Assembly (NCBI GenBank): GCA_900552365.1
Contig: URZP01000034.1
Location: forward strand, 1 to 14,536
Length of the DNA: 14,536 bases
Reading direction: 5' to 3'
Source: an uncultured Coriobacteriaceae bacterium
GTDB lineage: Bacteria; Actinomycetota; Coriobacteriia; Coriobacteriales; Eggerthellaceae
Shown piece by piece: positions 1 through 7,547 of the stretch; position 1 is the stretch's first letter, and each line of letters starts with the position of its first letter. A model generated the notes under the pieces. The model saw nothing but the letters and a program-made list of their open reading frames with translations. It was not told where the DNA came from and searched no databases. Both the position numbers and the translations under genes were made by a program.

Positions 1-73
1 TTTTTTTTTCAAGCAGAAGACGGCATACGAGATACATCGGTGACTGGAGTTCAGACGTGTGCTCTTCCGATCT
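1..73 (+). other. Illumina TruSeq P7 index adapter (artefact)
   Basis: Bases 1-9 are a run of T. Bases 10-33 match the Illumina P7 flow-cell sequence, 34-39 (ACATCG) are a six-base index whose reverse complement CGATGT is TruSeq index 2, and 40-73 match the TruSeq read-2 primer ending in GCTCTTCCGATCT. This is library adapter left on the end of an assembled contig, not genomic DNA. Any open frame starting in it is meaningless, and the bases just to the right may also be chimeric. Confidence 0.98.
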
Positions 74-199
74 GGCTCCGACGCTTTCCCACGTCAGAGC
101 CTAATACCCGCAGAGCCGGCAATCCTAAGGTCACCGACTCTGCTTATGTTTGCCAAGGTTATGTCATATCCCTGGCATCTATTCGATTATCACGAAACC
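74..199. other. Region downstream of clpB, no gene; two hairpins
   Basis: This short stretch lies between the adapter and the clpB stop codon. On the minus strand it can fold into two stems: one pairing 151-158 with 170-177 (8 bp, one G-U pair, 11-base loop), and one pairing 111-119 with 134-142 (9 bp, one G-U pair, 14-base loop). Neither is followed by a U tract on the minus strand, so neither is a convincing intrinsic terminator, though the first is in the right place to end the clpB transcript. Closeness to the adapter means the sequence should be trusted less than the rest. Confidence 0.4.
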
Positions 200-2833
200 C
201 TACTCGGCGGGAACAGCCGTGCCCAGATCAAGCGGCTTCTCGATCTTGCACAGATACTTGCCGTCGGCGTCGACGTCGATCAGCACGTGATCACGTTCCA
301 TCAGGTTGCCGCGCACGATTTGATCGGCAATGCGGTCGACCACCTCGCGCTGCACCAAACGACGCAGCGGACGAGCACCGAAAACCGGGTCGTAGCCGTC
401 GATCGCCAACGTCTCCAGCGCAGCAGACGTGACGTCCAGCGTGACGTGGCGCTCGGCCAAACGCTTGCGCACGTCCTTCAACTGCAGCTCGACGATGGGC
501 TCGATGTTCGAGAGCGTCAATGCGTCGAACGTCACGATGTCGTCGATACGGTTCAGGAACTCGGGGCGGAACGTCGAACGCAGCGCCTCGTCGATGGCCT
601 TGTCGCGATGCTCGGCGTCGCCGTTCTCGGCGAACTCGCGAATGAACTGACTGCCCACGTTGCTGGTCATGATGATGATGGCGTTCTTGAAGTTCACCAC
701 GCGGCCCTGACCGTCGGTCAAACGGCCATCATCAAGCACCTGAAGCAGGATGTTGAAGACATCGGGGTGAGCCTTCTCAATCTCATCCAACAAGATAACG
801 CAGTACGGACGACGACGAACCGCCTCGGTAAGCTGACCGCCCTCGTCATAACCGACGTATCCCGGAGGGGCGCCGATCAAACGCTGCACGGTGAACTTCT
901 CCATGTACTCGGACATGTCGATGCGAATCATGGCTTTCTCGGTGTCGAACAGGTACTCGGCAAGCGCCTTCGCAAGCTCTGTCTTGCCAACGCCCGTGGG
1001 GCCCAGGAACAGGAAGCTGCCAATGGGGCGATCGGGGTCGGACAAACCGGCGCGGTTACGACGAATGGCGCCCGCCACGACGCTGACAGCCTTGTCCTGA
1101 CCGACGACGCGCTTATGCAGCTGCTCTTCCAAATCGGCAAGCTTCTCCATCTCGCCGCGCATCATCTTCTGAACCGGGATGCCCGTCCACGAAGAAACAA
1201 CTTCGGCGATTTCTTCTTCGCCGACCTCCTCCTTCAGAATGGCGCCGTCCTGTTGTTTGGCGTTCAAAGCAGCCTCGGCCTGCTCCAGACGGGCCTTCAG
1301 CTGGGGAATCTTGGAGTAACGCAACTCAGACGCATGCGACAGGTCGCCTTCGCGGGTGGCGCGCTCTTCCTCCATCTGCATGGATTCAAGCTCGGCCTTC
1401 AACCCCTGCACGCTTTCGATGACGTCTTTCTCGTTCTGCCATTCGGCCTTGCGGGCGTCCAGACTTTCTTGAGCGCTTGCGATCTCGCGGCGCAGTGCCT
1501 CCAGACGCTCCTTGCTGGCAGCGTCGGTTTCCTTCATCAGCGCCTGCTCCTCGATCTGCATCTGAGTGAGCTTACGGCTTGCCAGGTCAACCTCTTCGGG
1601 CATGCTGTCGATGTCGATGCGCAGACGGCTTGCCGCCTCGTCCATCAGGTCGATGGCCTTATCGGGCAGGAAACGGTCGGCGATGTAGCGGTTCGAAAGC
1701 TCGGCCGCAGCGACGATAGCGCCGTCGGTGATGCGCACGCCGTGATGGATCTCGTACTTCTCCTTCAGGCCACGCAAAATGGCGATGGTGTCCTCAACCG
1801 TAGGCTCGCCCACGATAACCGGCTGGAAACGACGTTCAAGGGCGGCGTCCTTCTCGATGTACTTGTGGTACTCGTCAAGCGTGGTGGCGCCGATGGCATG
1901 AAGCTCGCCACGGGCCAGCGCAGGCTTAAGCATGTTGCCGGCATCGATGGAGCTGTCGCCGCCCGAACCTGCACCCACGATGGTGTGCAGCTCGTCGATG
2001 AACAGGATGATCTTGCCGTTCGATTCCTTAACCTCGCGCAAGACGGCCTTCAAGCGGTCCTCGAACTCGCCACGGTACTTAGCGCCCGCCAGCATGGATG
2101 CGATGTCCAAGCTGATGATGTCGCGGTCGCGCAAACTGGTGGGGACGTCGCCCGCAACGATGCGCTGGGCCAATCCTTCGACGATGGCGGTTTTGCCAAC
2201 GCCCGGCTCGCCGATAAGAACGGGGTTGTTCTTGGTGCGGCGAGACAGCACCTGAATGGTGCGGCGGATTTCCTCGGAACGGCCGATGACCGGATCGACC
2301 TTGCCCTCGCGCGCCTTCTGCGTGAGGTTCTGGCCGTACTTGTTCAAAGCGTCTAGTTCGATTTGGCCGGACTGGTCGGTTACGCGGGTAGAGCCGCGCA
2401 GCTGCTCGTAAGCCTCCTCGACCGATTTGCGCGTGATGCCCTCCATGTTCAACACGCGGCCGGCGTCACCCTTGTCCTCGGCCAAGGCAATAAGCAAGTG
2501 CTCGGTGGTAGCGTAAGAGTCGCCCATTTTCTCGGCGGTTTTCACGGCGTTGTCCAAGACCTTCATGAAGTCGTTGGTGGGCATAGCCATGGGAAGAGCC
2601 GAGTTGGTGACCTTCGGTTTCTTCTCGATTTCCTTCTCGACGTTCATCTTCACGGCGGCGGGGTTGGCGCCGATGCGCTCAAGAATGACGTCGATGTTGC
2701 TGTTCTCTGCGTCAAGCAGGGCCTTCAGCAGGTGAAGCGGCTCGACGGTGCTGGACTGCGCATCGCCTGCGACGCCCATTGCTGCCTGGAACGCCTCTTG
2801 TGCATTAACTGACAATTTATCCAAACGCGGCAT
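200..2833 (-). CDS. clpB: ATP-dependent disaggregase ClpB
   Basis: Hexameric AAA+ unfoldase that pulls polypeptides out of aggregates in the cytoplasm together with DnaK, DnaJ and GrpE. The 877-residue protein has the normal family length and full domain order: Clp N-terminal repeats (about 1-145), first nucleotide-binding domain with Walker A GEPGVGKT (208-215) and Walker B around ILFIDE (276-281), coiled-coil M domain (about 410-530), then the second domain with Walker A GPTGVGKT (611-618), pore loop GYVGYDEGG (658-666) and Walker B VILLDEIEKAHPD (679-691). The M domain and the absence of a ClpX-type IGF loop separate ClpB from ClpA and ClpC. The start is an ATG with GGAAAGGAG upstream. It is the last gene of the dnaK operon, 63 bases after hspR, so it is probably under HspR control. 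No defects are visible. Confidence 0.97.
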   Translation of the reverse strand: MPRLDKLSVNAQEAFQAAMGVAGDAQSSTVEPLHLLKALLDAENSNIDVILERIGANPAAVKMNVEKEIEKKPKVTNSALPMAMPTNDFMKVLDNAVKTAEKMGDSYATTEHLLIALAEDKGDAGRVLNMEGITRKSVEEAYEQLRGSTRVTDQSGQIELDALNKYGQNLTQKAREGKVDPVIGRSEEIRRTIQVLSRRTKNNPVLIGEPGVGKTAIVEGLAQRIVAGDVPTSLRDRDIISLDIASMLAGAKYRGEFEDRLKAVLREVKESNGKIILFIDELHTIVGAGSGGDSSIDAGNMLKPALARGELHAIGATTLDEYHKYIEKDAALERRFQPVIVGEPTVEDTIAILRGLKEKYEIHHGVRITDGAIVAAAELSNRYIADRFLPDKAIDLMDEAASRLRIDIDSMPEEVDLASRKLTQMQIEEQALMKETDAASKERLEALRREIASAQESLDARKAEWQNEKDVIESVQGLKAELESMQMEEERATREGDLSHASELRYSKIPQLKARLEQAEAALNAKQQDGAILKEEVGEEEIAEVVSSWTGIPVQKMMRGEMEKLADLEEQLHKRVVGQDKAVSVVAGAIRRNRAGLSDPDRPIGSFLFLGPTGVGKTELAKALAEYLFDTEKAMIRIDMSEYMEKFTVQRLIGAPPGYVGYDEGGQLTEAVRRRPYCVILLDEIEKAHPDVFNILLQVLDDGRLTDGQGRVVNFKNAIIIMTSNVGSQFIREFAENGDAEHRDKAIDEALRSTFRPEFLNRIDDIVTFDALTLSNIEPIVELQLKDVRKRLAERHVTLDVTSAALETLAIDGYDPVFGARPLRRLVQREVVDRIADQIVRGNLMERDHVLIDVDADGKYLCKIEKPLDLGTAVPAE

Positions 2834-2896
2834 AGGAGAAACTCCTTTCCTTTTGTCTGTTTCCGGTTCGATCCTTGTTGGACCCCGGATGGTTTC

Positions 2897-3295
2897 TTAG
2901 TTGATTCGCCTGATGGCAAGCGCGGTAGGCGATGCCTGCACCAGCGAGGTAACGCTTTCGCGCGTCTCAAGCTCGTGCACGCGATCGGCCAAGCGACGAA
3001 CACGGCGATGAAGGTCGTCGATTTCTTGGTCGCGCTCGTCAAGTCGTCCCTTCAAGTCGAGGATGCGGATGACGCCGGCCAGGTTGATCCCCTCGTCGGT
3101 AAGCTCGTTGATCAAGGCCAAGCGCTCGATATCGGCCTGTGAGTACATGCGCGTGTTGCCGCTGGTTCGCTGGGGCGTGACCAGGCCTTTCTGTTCGTAT
3201 GAACGGAGAGTCTGCGGATGCATGCCCGCAAGCTGCGCCGCCACGCCGATCATGTAAACCGGACGATCGCGGTCGTTGTCGCTTCCTAGTGCCAT
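2897..3295 (-). CDS. hspR: MerR-family heat-shock repressor HspR
   Basis: A 132-residue MerR-type DNA-binding protein. The winged helix-turn-helix spans about residues 14-82 (VYMIGVAAQLAGMHPQTLRS, then YEQKGLVTPQRTSGNTRMYS), and a heptad-like helix at about 84-113 would form the dimer coiled coil. There is no C-terminal cysteine cluster, so it is not a metal-sensing MerR protein. Position directly after dnaJ and before clpB is the classic actinobacterial HspR arrangement. In Streptomyces and Mycobacterium, HspR binds HAIR inverted repeats and needs DnaK as co-repressor, closing a feedback loop. The gene overlaps the end of dnaJ by 10 bases, implying coupled translation. Family and role are well supported; the operator assignment is inference. 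Confidence 0.93.
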   Translation of the reverse strand: MALGSDNDRDRPVYMIGVAAQLAGMHPQTLRSYEQKGLVTPQRTSGNTRMYSQADIERLALINELTDEGINLAGVIRILDLKGRLDERDQEIDDLHRRVRRLADRVHELETRESVTSLVQASPTALAIRRIN

Positions 3296-4248
3296 GCCCT
3301 CACGTCCTCTGTCGTTGCCTCGCCGAAGCGCTCAAGCGCCTTGCGCTGTTCGTCATTCAAAACCGCCGGCACCTTCACCTGCAACTTGATAAGCAAGTCG
3401 CCCTTTCCGCTGCCGTTCACGCGAGCCGCGCCCTTGCCCTTGATAGTAAGCTCGGTGCCGCTTTGCGTTCCAGCGGGAACCTTCACGCGAACCTTCGTTC
3501 CATCAGGAGCGGGAACAACCACGCTCGCACCAAGCGCCGCCTCGGCGATGGTGATGGGAACGTCGATTTTCACGTTCGCGCCGTCGCGGGTGAAATACGG
3601 ATGCGGGGCGATCTTCGTGGTGATCAGCAGGTCGCCGGCAGGGCCGCCGTTCGCGCCGGCCATACCCTTGCCCTTCAAGCGCAAGCGCCCACCGTCGACG
3701 GCGCCAGCCGGGATCTTCACGTCAAGCGTTTGCTTGTCAGCCTGACCCGGGATGCGCAACGTCACGCGTTTCTGCGCGCCGTTAAGCGCCTCGTCGAACG
3801 AAACCTCCAAAGTGACGGTCATGTCCTTGCCCTTTTGCGGACGCGGGGCACGCTGCCCGCCGTAGCCGCCAAAACCGCCAAAGCCCGAGGCGCCGGTGGA
3901 GGAGAAATCCCAGTCGCTGCCGAATGCGCCGTTTCCCGAACGCATGTTGTTCAGGATCTCGGACCAGTCCATGCCGCCGAAGATGTCGCCCATGTCCACC
4001 GCGCCGCCCGACCAGCCACGCGGGATCTGGTTCTCGTTGGCGGTGCCGTACTGGTCATAGAGCTTGCGCTTCTTATCGTCGGACAAGACCTCGTACGCCT
4101 CGTTGATCTCCTTGAACTTTTCCTCGTCGCCGCCCGCGTCAGGATGGTTCGTGCGGGCGAGCTTGCGGAAAGCCTTCTTGATCTCGTCGGCGCTGGCGTC
4201 CCTTGAGACACCCAAGATCTTGTAATAATCAGGGGTTGCGTTTGCCAT
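3286..4248 (-). CDS. dnaJ: DnaJ-type co-chaperone without zinc finger
   Basis: J-domain protein that delivers substrates to DnaK and stimulates its ATPase. The 320-residue protein has an N-terminal J domain (about 5-68) with the essential HPD motif at 35-37, a Gly/Phe-rich linker (about 70-140, rich in GGFGGYGG), then two C-terminal substrate-binding beta domains (about 142-305). It has no CxxCxGxG repeats, so it is built like a type II/CbpA protein rather than canonical DnaJ of about 375 residues. It stands in the dnaJ slot of the dnaK operon, so the symbol follows position. The ATG start follows a purine-rich stretch including GAAGGGG. The stop overlaps hspR. A second zinc-finger DnaJ elsewhere in the genome is likely but cannot be seen here. 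Confidence 0.9.
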   Translation of the reverse strand: MANATPDYYKILGVSRDASADEIKKAFRKLARTNHPDAGGDEEKFKEINEAYEVLSDDKKRKLYDQYGTANENQIPRGWSGGAVDMGDIFGGMDWSEILNNMRSGNGAFGSDWDFSSTGASGFGGFGGYGGQRAPRPQKGKDMTVTLEVSFDEALNGAQKRVTLRIPGQADKQTLDVKIPAGAVDGGRLRLKGKGMAGANGGPAGDLLITTKIAPHPYFTRDGANVKIDVPITIAEAALGASVVVPAPDGTKVRVKVPAGTQSGTELTIKGKGAARVNGSGKGDLLIKLQVKVPAVLNDEQRKALERFGEATTEDVRAWH

Positions 4249-4347
4249 TTAACCCACCCCTTCTTTCCTTTCCTTGGTCAGGCGGCCCGAACGCCGCCCT
4301 TCAAATGCAAAGGCGGATCACCGTGCTTTGGAAATCCGCCTTTCTGA
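4249..4347 (-). promoter_or_regulatory. grpE-dnaJ intercistronic region with two hairpins
   Basis: The 99 bases between grpE and dnaJ are the only sizeable gap among the first four genes of the operon. A perfect 10-bp inverted repeat pairs 4309-4318 (AAAGGCGGAT) with 4334-4343 (ATCCGCCTTT) around a 15-base loop. Read as minus-strand RNA, the stem ends in UUU followed by GCAUUU, a weak terminator-like tail. A second stem pairs 4281-4286 with 4293-4298 (GGCGGC/GCCGCC, 6-base loop) shortly before the dnaJ ribosome binding site. Likely roles are partial termination lowering dnaJ-hspR-clpB relative to dnaK-grpE, or an RNA processing and stability site. The repeat is seen; the role is inferred. Confidence 0.6.
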
Positions 4348-5103
4348 TTACTCTTGTTCTTCCGTCTCTTCAGGAGCCGGCCTTTTCGGCCCGCCCGTGG
4401 TGACGGTTACCATTGCGGCCCTGAGGACCTTGTTTCCCATGCGATAGCCCTTCTGATAAACCTGAGCGACCGTCTCGTCAAATGCAGACGGATCGTCGAC
4501 GGTTGCCACAGCCTGGGCTTCCAGGGCGTTGTACGTCTCGCCAACCGGGTTGATGACTTCAAGCCCATCCTTGACCAACGTGTCGAACAGCTTGGTCTGA
4601 ACAGCCTTAACACCGTCAATCAGACCGCCTTCGCCATTGGCTTCGGCGTAATCGACCGTGCGCTCGAAGTCGTCCAGAATCGGGATCAGGTTGGAAACCA
4701 GCTTCTCGGTAGCACGAGCGCGGTCTTCCTTTTGCTGTTCCTTCATACGACGACGATACGTGTCCCACTCAGCGTGCAGACGAACGTACTTGTCCTGCCA
4801 ATCGGCTGCCTCGGCCTGAACCTTTTTCAGCTCTTCAGCCGCAGCCTTCATCGCGGCGTCGGCCAGAACCTCGTTGGCCTGATCGACGACGTCGCTTTCG
4901 GCATCGGCATCGGCGGTTTCAGCCTGCTGGGTCTCGTCGATGATCTCGGCTTCAACCTCGGTTGCGGTTTCCGCCTGGGGGGTTTCCGCGGTGTCGGTCG
5001 ACTTATCGTCGACCGACACGTTTCCATCTTCAATGGGAATGCTCATGTCCTCGTCCTTGCCGCCCACCGGGTTCTTCCCGGATGCGCTTTTCGGATCAGT
5101 CAT
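4348..5103 (-). CDS. grpE: Nucleotide exchange factor GrpE
   Basis: GrpE dimers release ADP from DnaK to restart its substrate cycle. The 251-residue protein has an acidic, low-complexity N-terminal arm (about 1-85, rich in E, D, A, T), then the long dimerisation helix (about 86-150, including DKYVRLHAEWDTYRRRMKEQ) and the C-terminal beta wing with the family signature VYQKGYRMGNKVLRAAMVTV (215-234). The length is somewhat above the usual 190-220 residues because of the acidic arm. It begins 5 bases after the dnaK stop codon, with an AAGGAAGGGAAG ribosome binding site inside the dnaK end; Met20 is a possible alternative start. Order and spacing show translation coupled to dnaK. Confidence 0.96.
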   Translation of the reverse strand: MTDPKSASGKNPVGGKDEDMSIPIEDGNVSVDDKSTDTAETPQAETATEVEAEIIDETQQAETADADAESDVVDQANEVLADAAMKAAAEELKKVQAEAADWQDKYVRLHAEWDTYRRRMKEQQKEDRARATEKLVSNLIPILDDFERTVDYAEANGEGGLIDGVKAVQTKLFDTLVKDGLEVINPVGETYNALEAQAVATVDDPSAFDETVAQVYQKGYRMGNKVLRAAMVTVTTGGPKRPAPEETEEQE

Positions 5104-5108
5104 GGGAA

Positions 5109-7025
5109 TTACTTCCCTTCCTTATCGTCCTCGACAACCTCGTAGTCGGCTTCGATCGGGCCGTCATCGTTGCCAGCGGCCTGCGGGCCTGCGGCGCCTG
5201 CAGCGGCCGCCTGACCGGTGCCCTGCTGCGCGTACGCAACCTCGGCCAGCTTGTAACCTGCCTGCTGCAGCTTCTCCTGAGCTGCCTTCATGGCCTCGGT
5301 GTCGGTGCCCTTCAAAGCCTCCTCGGCTTCCTTGATGGCATCTTCAGCAGCCTGCTTTGCGTCAGCCGGAACCTTGTCGCCAAGCTCCTCGAGGGTCTGA
5401 CGCGTGGCGTTGACCAGCGAGTCGGTATTGTTGCGGATCTCGACCTGCTCCTTGTGGGCTGCGTCCTCGGCAGCATGGGCCTCGGCGTCCTTAACCATGC
5501 GGTCGACTTCGTCGTCGGACAGAGCAGTGGAGCCGCTGATGGTGATCTGCTGCTGCTTGCCGGTGCCCAGGTCCTTAGCGGAGACGTTCACGATGCCGTT
5601 GGCGTCGATGTCGAACGTAACCTCGATCTGAGGAACGCCGCGACGGGCAGCCGGGATGCCAGTGAGCTGGAAGCGGCCCAGGGTCTTGTTGTCGGCGGCC
5701 ATCGGACGCTCGCCCTGCAGGACATGGATCTCAACCGACGTCTGATTGTCGGCGGCGGTGGAGTAAACCTCGGTCTTGCGGGTCGGGATGGTGGTGTTGC
5801 GGTCGATCATCTTGGTCATCACGCCGCCCAGGGTCTCAACGCCCAGGGAAAGCGGGGTGACGTCCAGAAGAAGGATGCCCTCGACGTCGCCGGCAAGAAC
5901 GCCGCCCTGAACAGCTGCGCCCATGGCAACAACCTCGTCCGGGTTAACGGACATGTTGGGCTGCTTGCCCGTGATCTGCTTGACGAGTTCCTGAACGGCC
6001 GGCATACGGGTGGAGCCACCAACGAGGATGACCTCATCGATCTGGCCGGCGGAGAGACCTGCGTCATGCAGCGCCTGCTCGACAGGCTTACGGCAACGAT
6101 CAAGCAGGTCCTTGGTGATGCGCTCGAACTCGGCACGGGTAAGCGTGTAGTCCAGGTGCTTCGGGCCCGTCTGGTCGGCGGTGATGAAAGGCAGGTTGAT
6201 GTTGGCCTGGGTGGTACTGGAGAGCTCCATCTTGGCCTTCTCGGCTGCTTCCTTCAGACGCTGCAGAGCCATCTTGTCCTTGCGCAGGTCGATGCCGCCG
6301 TTGTCGGAAGCGAACTTGTCGGCCAGCCAGTTGATGACGCGCTGATCCCAGTCGTCGCCGCCCAAGTGGTTATCGCCTGCGGTTGCTGCAACCTCGAAGA
6401 CGCCGTCGCCAAGCTCGAGGATGGAAACGTCGAACGTGCCGCCGCCAAGGTCGAAGACCAGGATCTTCTCGTCCTTGTTGGTCTTGTCAAGGCCGTAAGC
6501 CAAAGCAGCTGCGGTAGGCTCGTTGATGATACGCAGAACCTCGAGGCCGGCGATCTTACCAGCGTCCTTGGTTGCCTGACGCTGAGCGTCGTTGAAGTAA
6601 GCCGGAACGGTGATGACTGCCTGGGTGATGGGGCTGCCAACCTGCTTTTCGGCGTCTGCCTTCAGCTTCTGCAGAACCATTGCCGAGATTTCCTCGGGGG
6701 TGTAGTCCTTGCCGTCGATGTCAACAACTGCGCGACCATCCTTGCCAGCCTTGACGGCGTAGGAAACGGTCTTCTGCTCGTCGGAGGTCTCGGCGAAGGA
6801 ACGGCCGATGAAACGCTTGACGGAAGAAACGGTGTTCTCGGGGTTGGTGACTGCCTGGTTCTTAGCAGCCTTACCGACAACGCGCTCGCCGTCCTTGCGG
6901 AAACCCTCGACGGAAGGGGTGGTACGGTCGCCCTCGGCGTTAACCAGGATTTCGGGCTCGGTGCCCTCCATCACTGCCATCGCAGAGTTCGTAGTACCAA
7001 GGTCGATACCAAGAATCTTAGCCAT
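5109..7025 (-). CDS. dnaK: Hsp70 chaperone DnaK
   Basis: Cytoplasmic ATP-driven chaperone that folds new and stress-damaged proteins. The 638-residue protein has all the landmarks: phosphate-1 motif ILGIDLGTTNS (4-14), IINEPTAAALAYGLDK (166-181), phosphate-2 FDLGGGTFDVSIL (191-203), adenosine motif ILVGGSTRMPAVQ (333-345), interdomain linker around LLLDVTPLSLG (385-395), substrate-binding domain, helical lid, and an acidic tail ending EADYEVVEDDKEGK. The nucleotide-binding domain looks like the shorter Gram-positive form, without the extra loop of proteobacterial DnaK. It is first in its operon, with an AGAGGA ribosome binding site about 10 bases before the ATG and a leader of roughly 110 bases. 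No defects. Confidence 0.98.
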   Translation of the reverse strand: MAKILGIDLGTTNSAMAVMEGTEPEILVNAEGDRTTPSVEGFRKDGERVVGKAAKNQAVTNPENTVSSVKRFIGRSFAETSDEQKTVSYAVKAGKDGRAVVDIDGKDYTPEEISAMVLQKLKADAEKQVGSPITQAVITVPAYFNDAQRQATKDAGKIAGLEVLRIINEPTAAALAYGLDKTNKDEKILVFDLGGGTFDVSILELGDGVFEVAATAGDNHLGGDDWDQRVINWLADKFASDNGGIDLRKDKMALQRLKEAAEKAKMELSSTTQANINLPFITADQTGPKHLDYTLTRAEFERITKDLLDRCRKPVEQALHDAGLSAGQIDEVILVGGSTRMPAVQELVKQITGKQPNMSVNPDEVVAMGAAVQGGVLAGDVEGILLLDVTPLSLGVETLGGVMTKMIDRNTTIPTRKTEVYSTAADNQTSVEIHVLQGERPMAADNKTLGRFQLTGIPAARRGVPQIEVTFDIDANGIVNVSAKDLGTGKQQQITISGSTALSDDEVDRMVKDAEAHAAEDAAHKEQVEIRNNTDSLVNATRQTLEELGDKVPADAKQAAEDAIKEAEEALKGTDTEAMKAAQEKLQQAGYKLAEVAYAQQGTGQAAAAGAAGPQAAGNDDGPIEADYEVVEDDKEGK

Positions 7026-7092
7026 AATATGTCATTCCTCTCATTAGAGTTGTGTTACCGAAGTCAGTGCTGGGGATCGAGCATTGCTTGGC

Positions 7093-7108
7093 TGCGTGAT
7101 TAAACGCA
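7093..7108 (-). promoter_or_regulatory. Small hairpin in the dnaK leader
   Basis: TGCGT at 7093-7097 pairs with ACGCA at 7104-7108 around a 6-base loop, inside the predicted untranslated leader and about 70 bases before the dnaK start. It is short and may be chance or an RNA stability element. It is too far from the ribosome binding site (7036-7042) to hide it. Confidence 0.3.
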
Positions 7109-7143
7109 TCAACACGTCGCTCAAGATTCCTTCAGCGATTGTC

Positions 7144-7172
7144 AATATAAAATCTTAGTCTGTGAGTGTCAA
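7144..7172 (-). promoter_or_regulatory. Sigma-70 promoter of the dnaK operon
   Basis: On the minus strand there is a perfect -35 TTGACA (plus-strand 7167-7172), a 17-base spacer, and -10 TATATT (7144-7149), which matches consensus at five of six positions. Transcription should begin near 7137, giving a leader of about 110 bases to the dnaK ATG. A vegetative promoter this strong is what a repressor-controlled (HspR-type) heat-shock operon needs, in contrast to use of a heat-shock sigma factor. Confidence 0.85.
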
Positions 7173-7193
7173 GTTATCTTATATCGAGTGTCA
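7154..7193 (-). promoter_or_regulatory. Candidate HspR operator (HAIR-like) and repeat
   Basis: The known HAIR operator is CTTGAGT-N7-ACTCAAG. Here plus-strand 7154-7173 reads CTTAGT-N7-TGTCAAG, keeping the outer CTT...AAG arms but one base short and imperfect inside. It covers the -35 and much of the spacer, an ideal place to block polymerase. In addition the octamer GAGTGTCA occurs twice as a direct repeat (7164-7171 and 7186-7193), 22 bases apart, about two helical turns. A lone half-site CTCAAG lies at 7120-7125. The repeats are seen; HspR binding is inference. Confidence 0.5.
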
Positions 7194-7200
7194 CCATCGC

Positions 7201-7215
7201 GTTACTTAGCGTAAC
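7201..7215. repeat. Short inverted repeat upstream of dnaK promoter
   Basis: GTTAC at 7201-7205 and GTAAC at 7211-7215 form a 5-bp inverted repeat around TTAGC, about 30 bases upstream of the dnaK -35 box. It could be an operator for an accessory regulator or chance. Between 7194 and 7277 I see nothing else definite. Confidence 0.3.
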
Positions 7216-7277
7216 TTTGCGGTCAAATTAGCCGATTTCGACTGCTGAAACGCCCCAGCGAGCGCTATCCGTCAAGC

Positions 7278-7547
7278 ATGCGCGTGACAAAACAGCTGCG
7301 GGGGCTGCGAACCTTCGTCCAAGTGCATCCTCTTTCCAGCGATGAAATCGACATCGTGCTTCCTTCTCCTTGGCAAGACCCAGAAGACCAGCTTCTGGCC
7401 GAAGCCGCTTTACGGCTGCGCGCCGATGCCATCATTTCCCGCGACGCTGAAGGACTCAAAGACAGCCTTGTGCCCGTTTTCGACTGCGACCAATTCTTCG
7501 CCAAGCTTGAACATGAAGGGATTATTTACGAGGCGATAGATGAATAG
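7278..7547 (+). pseudogene. C-terminal fragment of a PIN-domain (VapC-like) toxin
   Basis: The 89-residue frame matches only the second half of a PIN domain of the type paired with antitoxins: a variable helix, then DPEDQLLAEAALRLRADAIIS, RDAEGLKDS and VPVFDCDQFFAKLE, which correspond to the family pattern of an acidic active-site patch, a TRD/SRD strand turn, and the final VxxPEEF-like helix. The N-terminal strand with the first catalytic aspartate (DTNV-like) is missing. The frame stays open upstream only to 7215 and encodes nothing PIN-like there. No ribosome binding site precedes the ATG. No antitoxin gene is nearby. It is best read as a decayed toxin remnant, probably unexpressed. It lies antisense between dnaK and the HAD gene and overlaps the latter's 3' end by 22 bases. 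Confidence 0.6.

Noticed and set aside
111..177. Intrinsic terminator after clpB
   Set aside because: Two stems exist but neither is followed by a U tract on the minus strand, and the sequence is next to adapter, so it is left as a described gap only.
59..2356. Long plus-strand open frame (765 codons) antisense to clpB
   Set aside because: It starts in adapter sequence and mirrors the codon structure of clpB, which has complete family motifs on the other strand. High GC content makes such antisense frames common.
2866..2885. tRNA T-arm-like GGTTCGATCC between hspR and clpB
   Set aside because: There is no acceptor, D or anticodon arm around it and no matching 3' end. It is a chance match.
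4962..7103. Long plus-strand open frame (713 codons) antisense to dnaK
   Set aside because: It is the complement of a perfectly conserved DnaK, has no domain I recognise and has no ribosome binding site.
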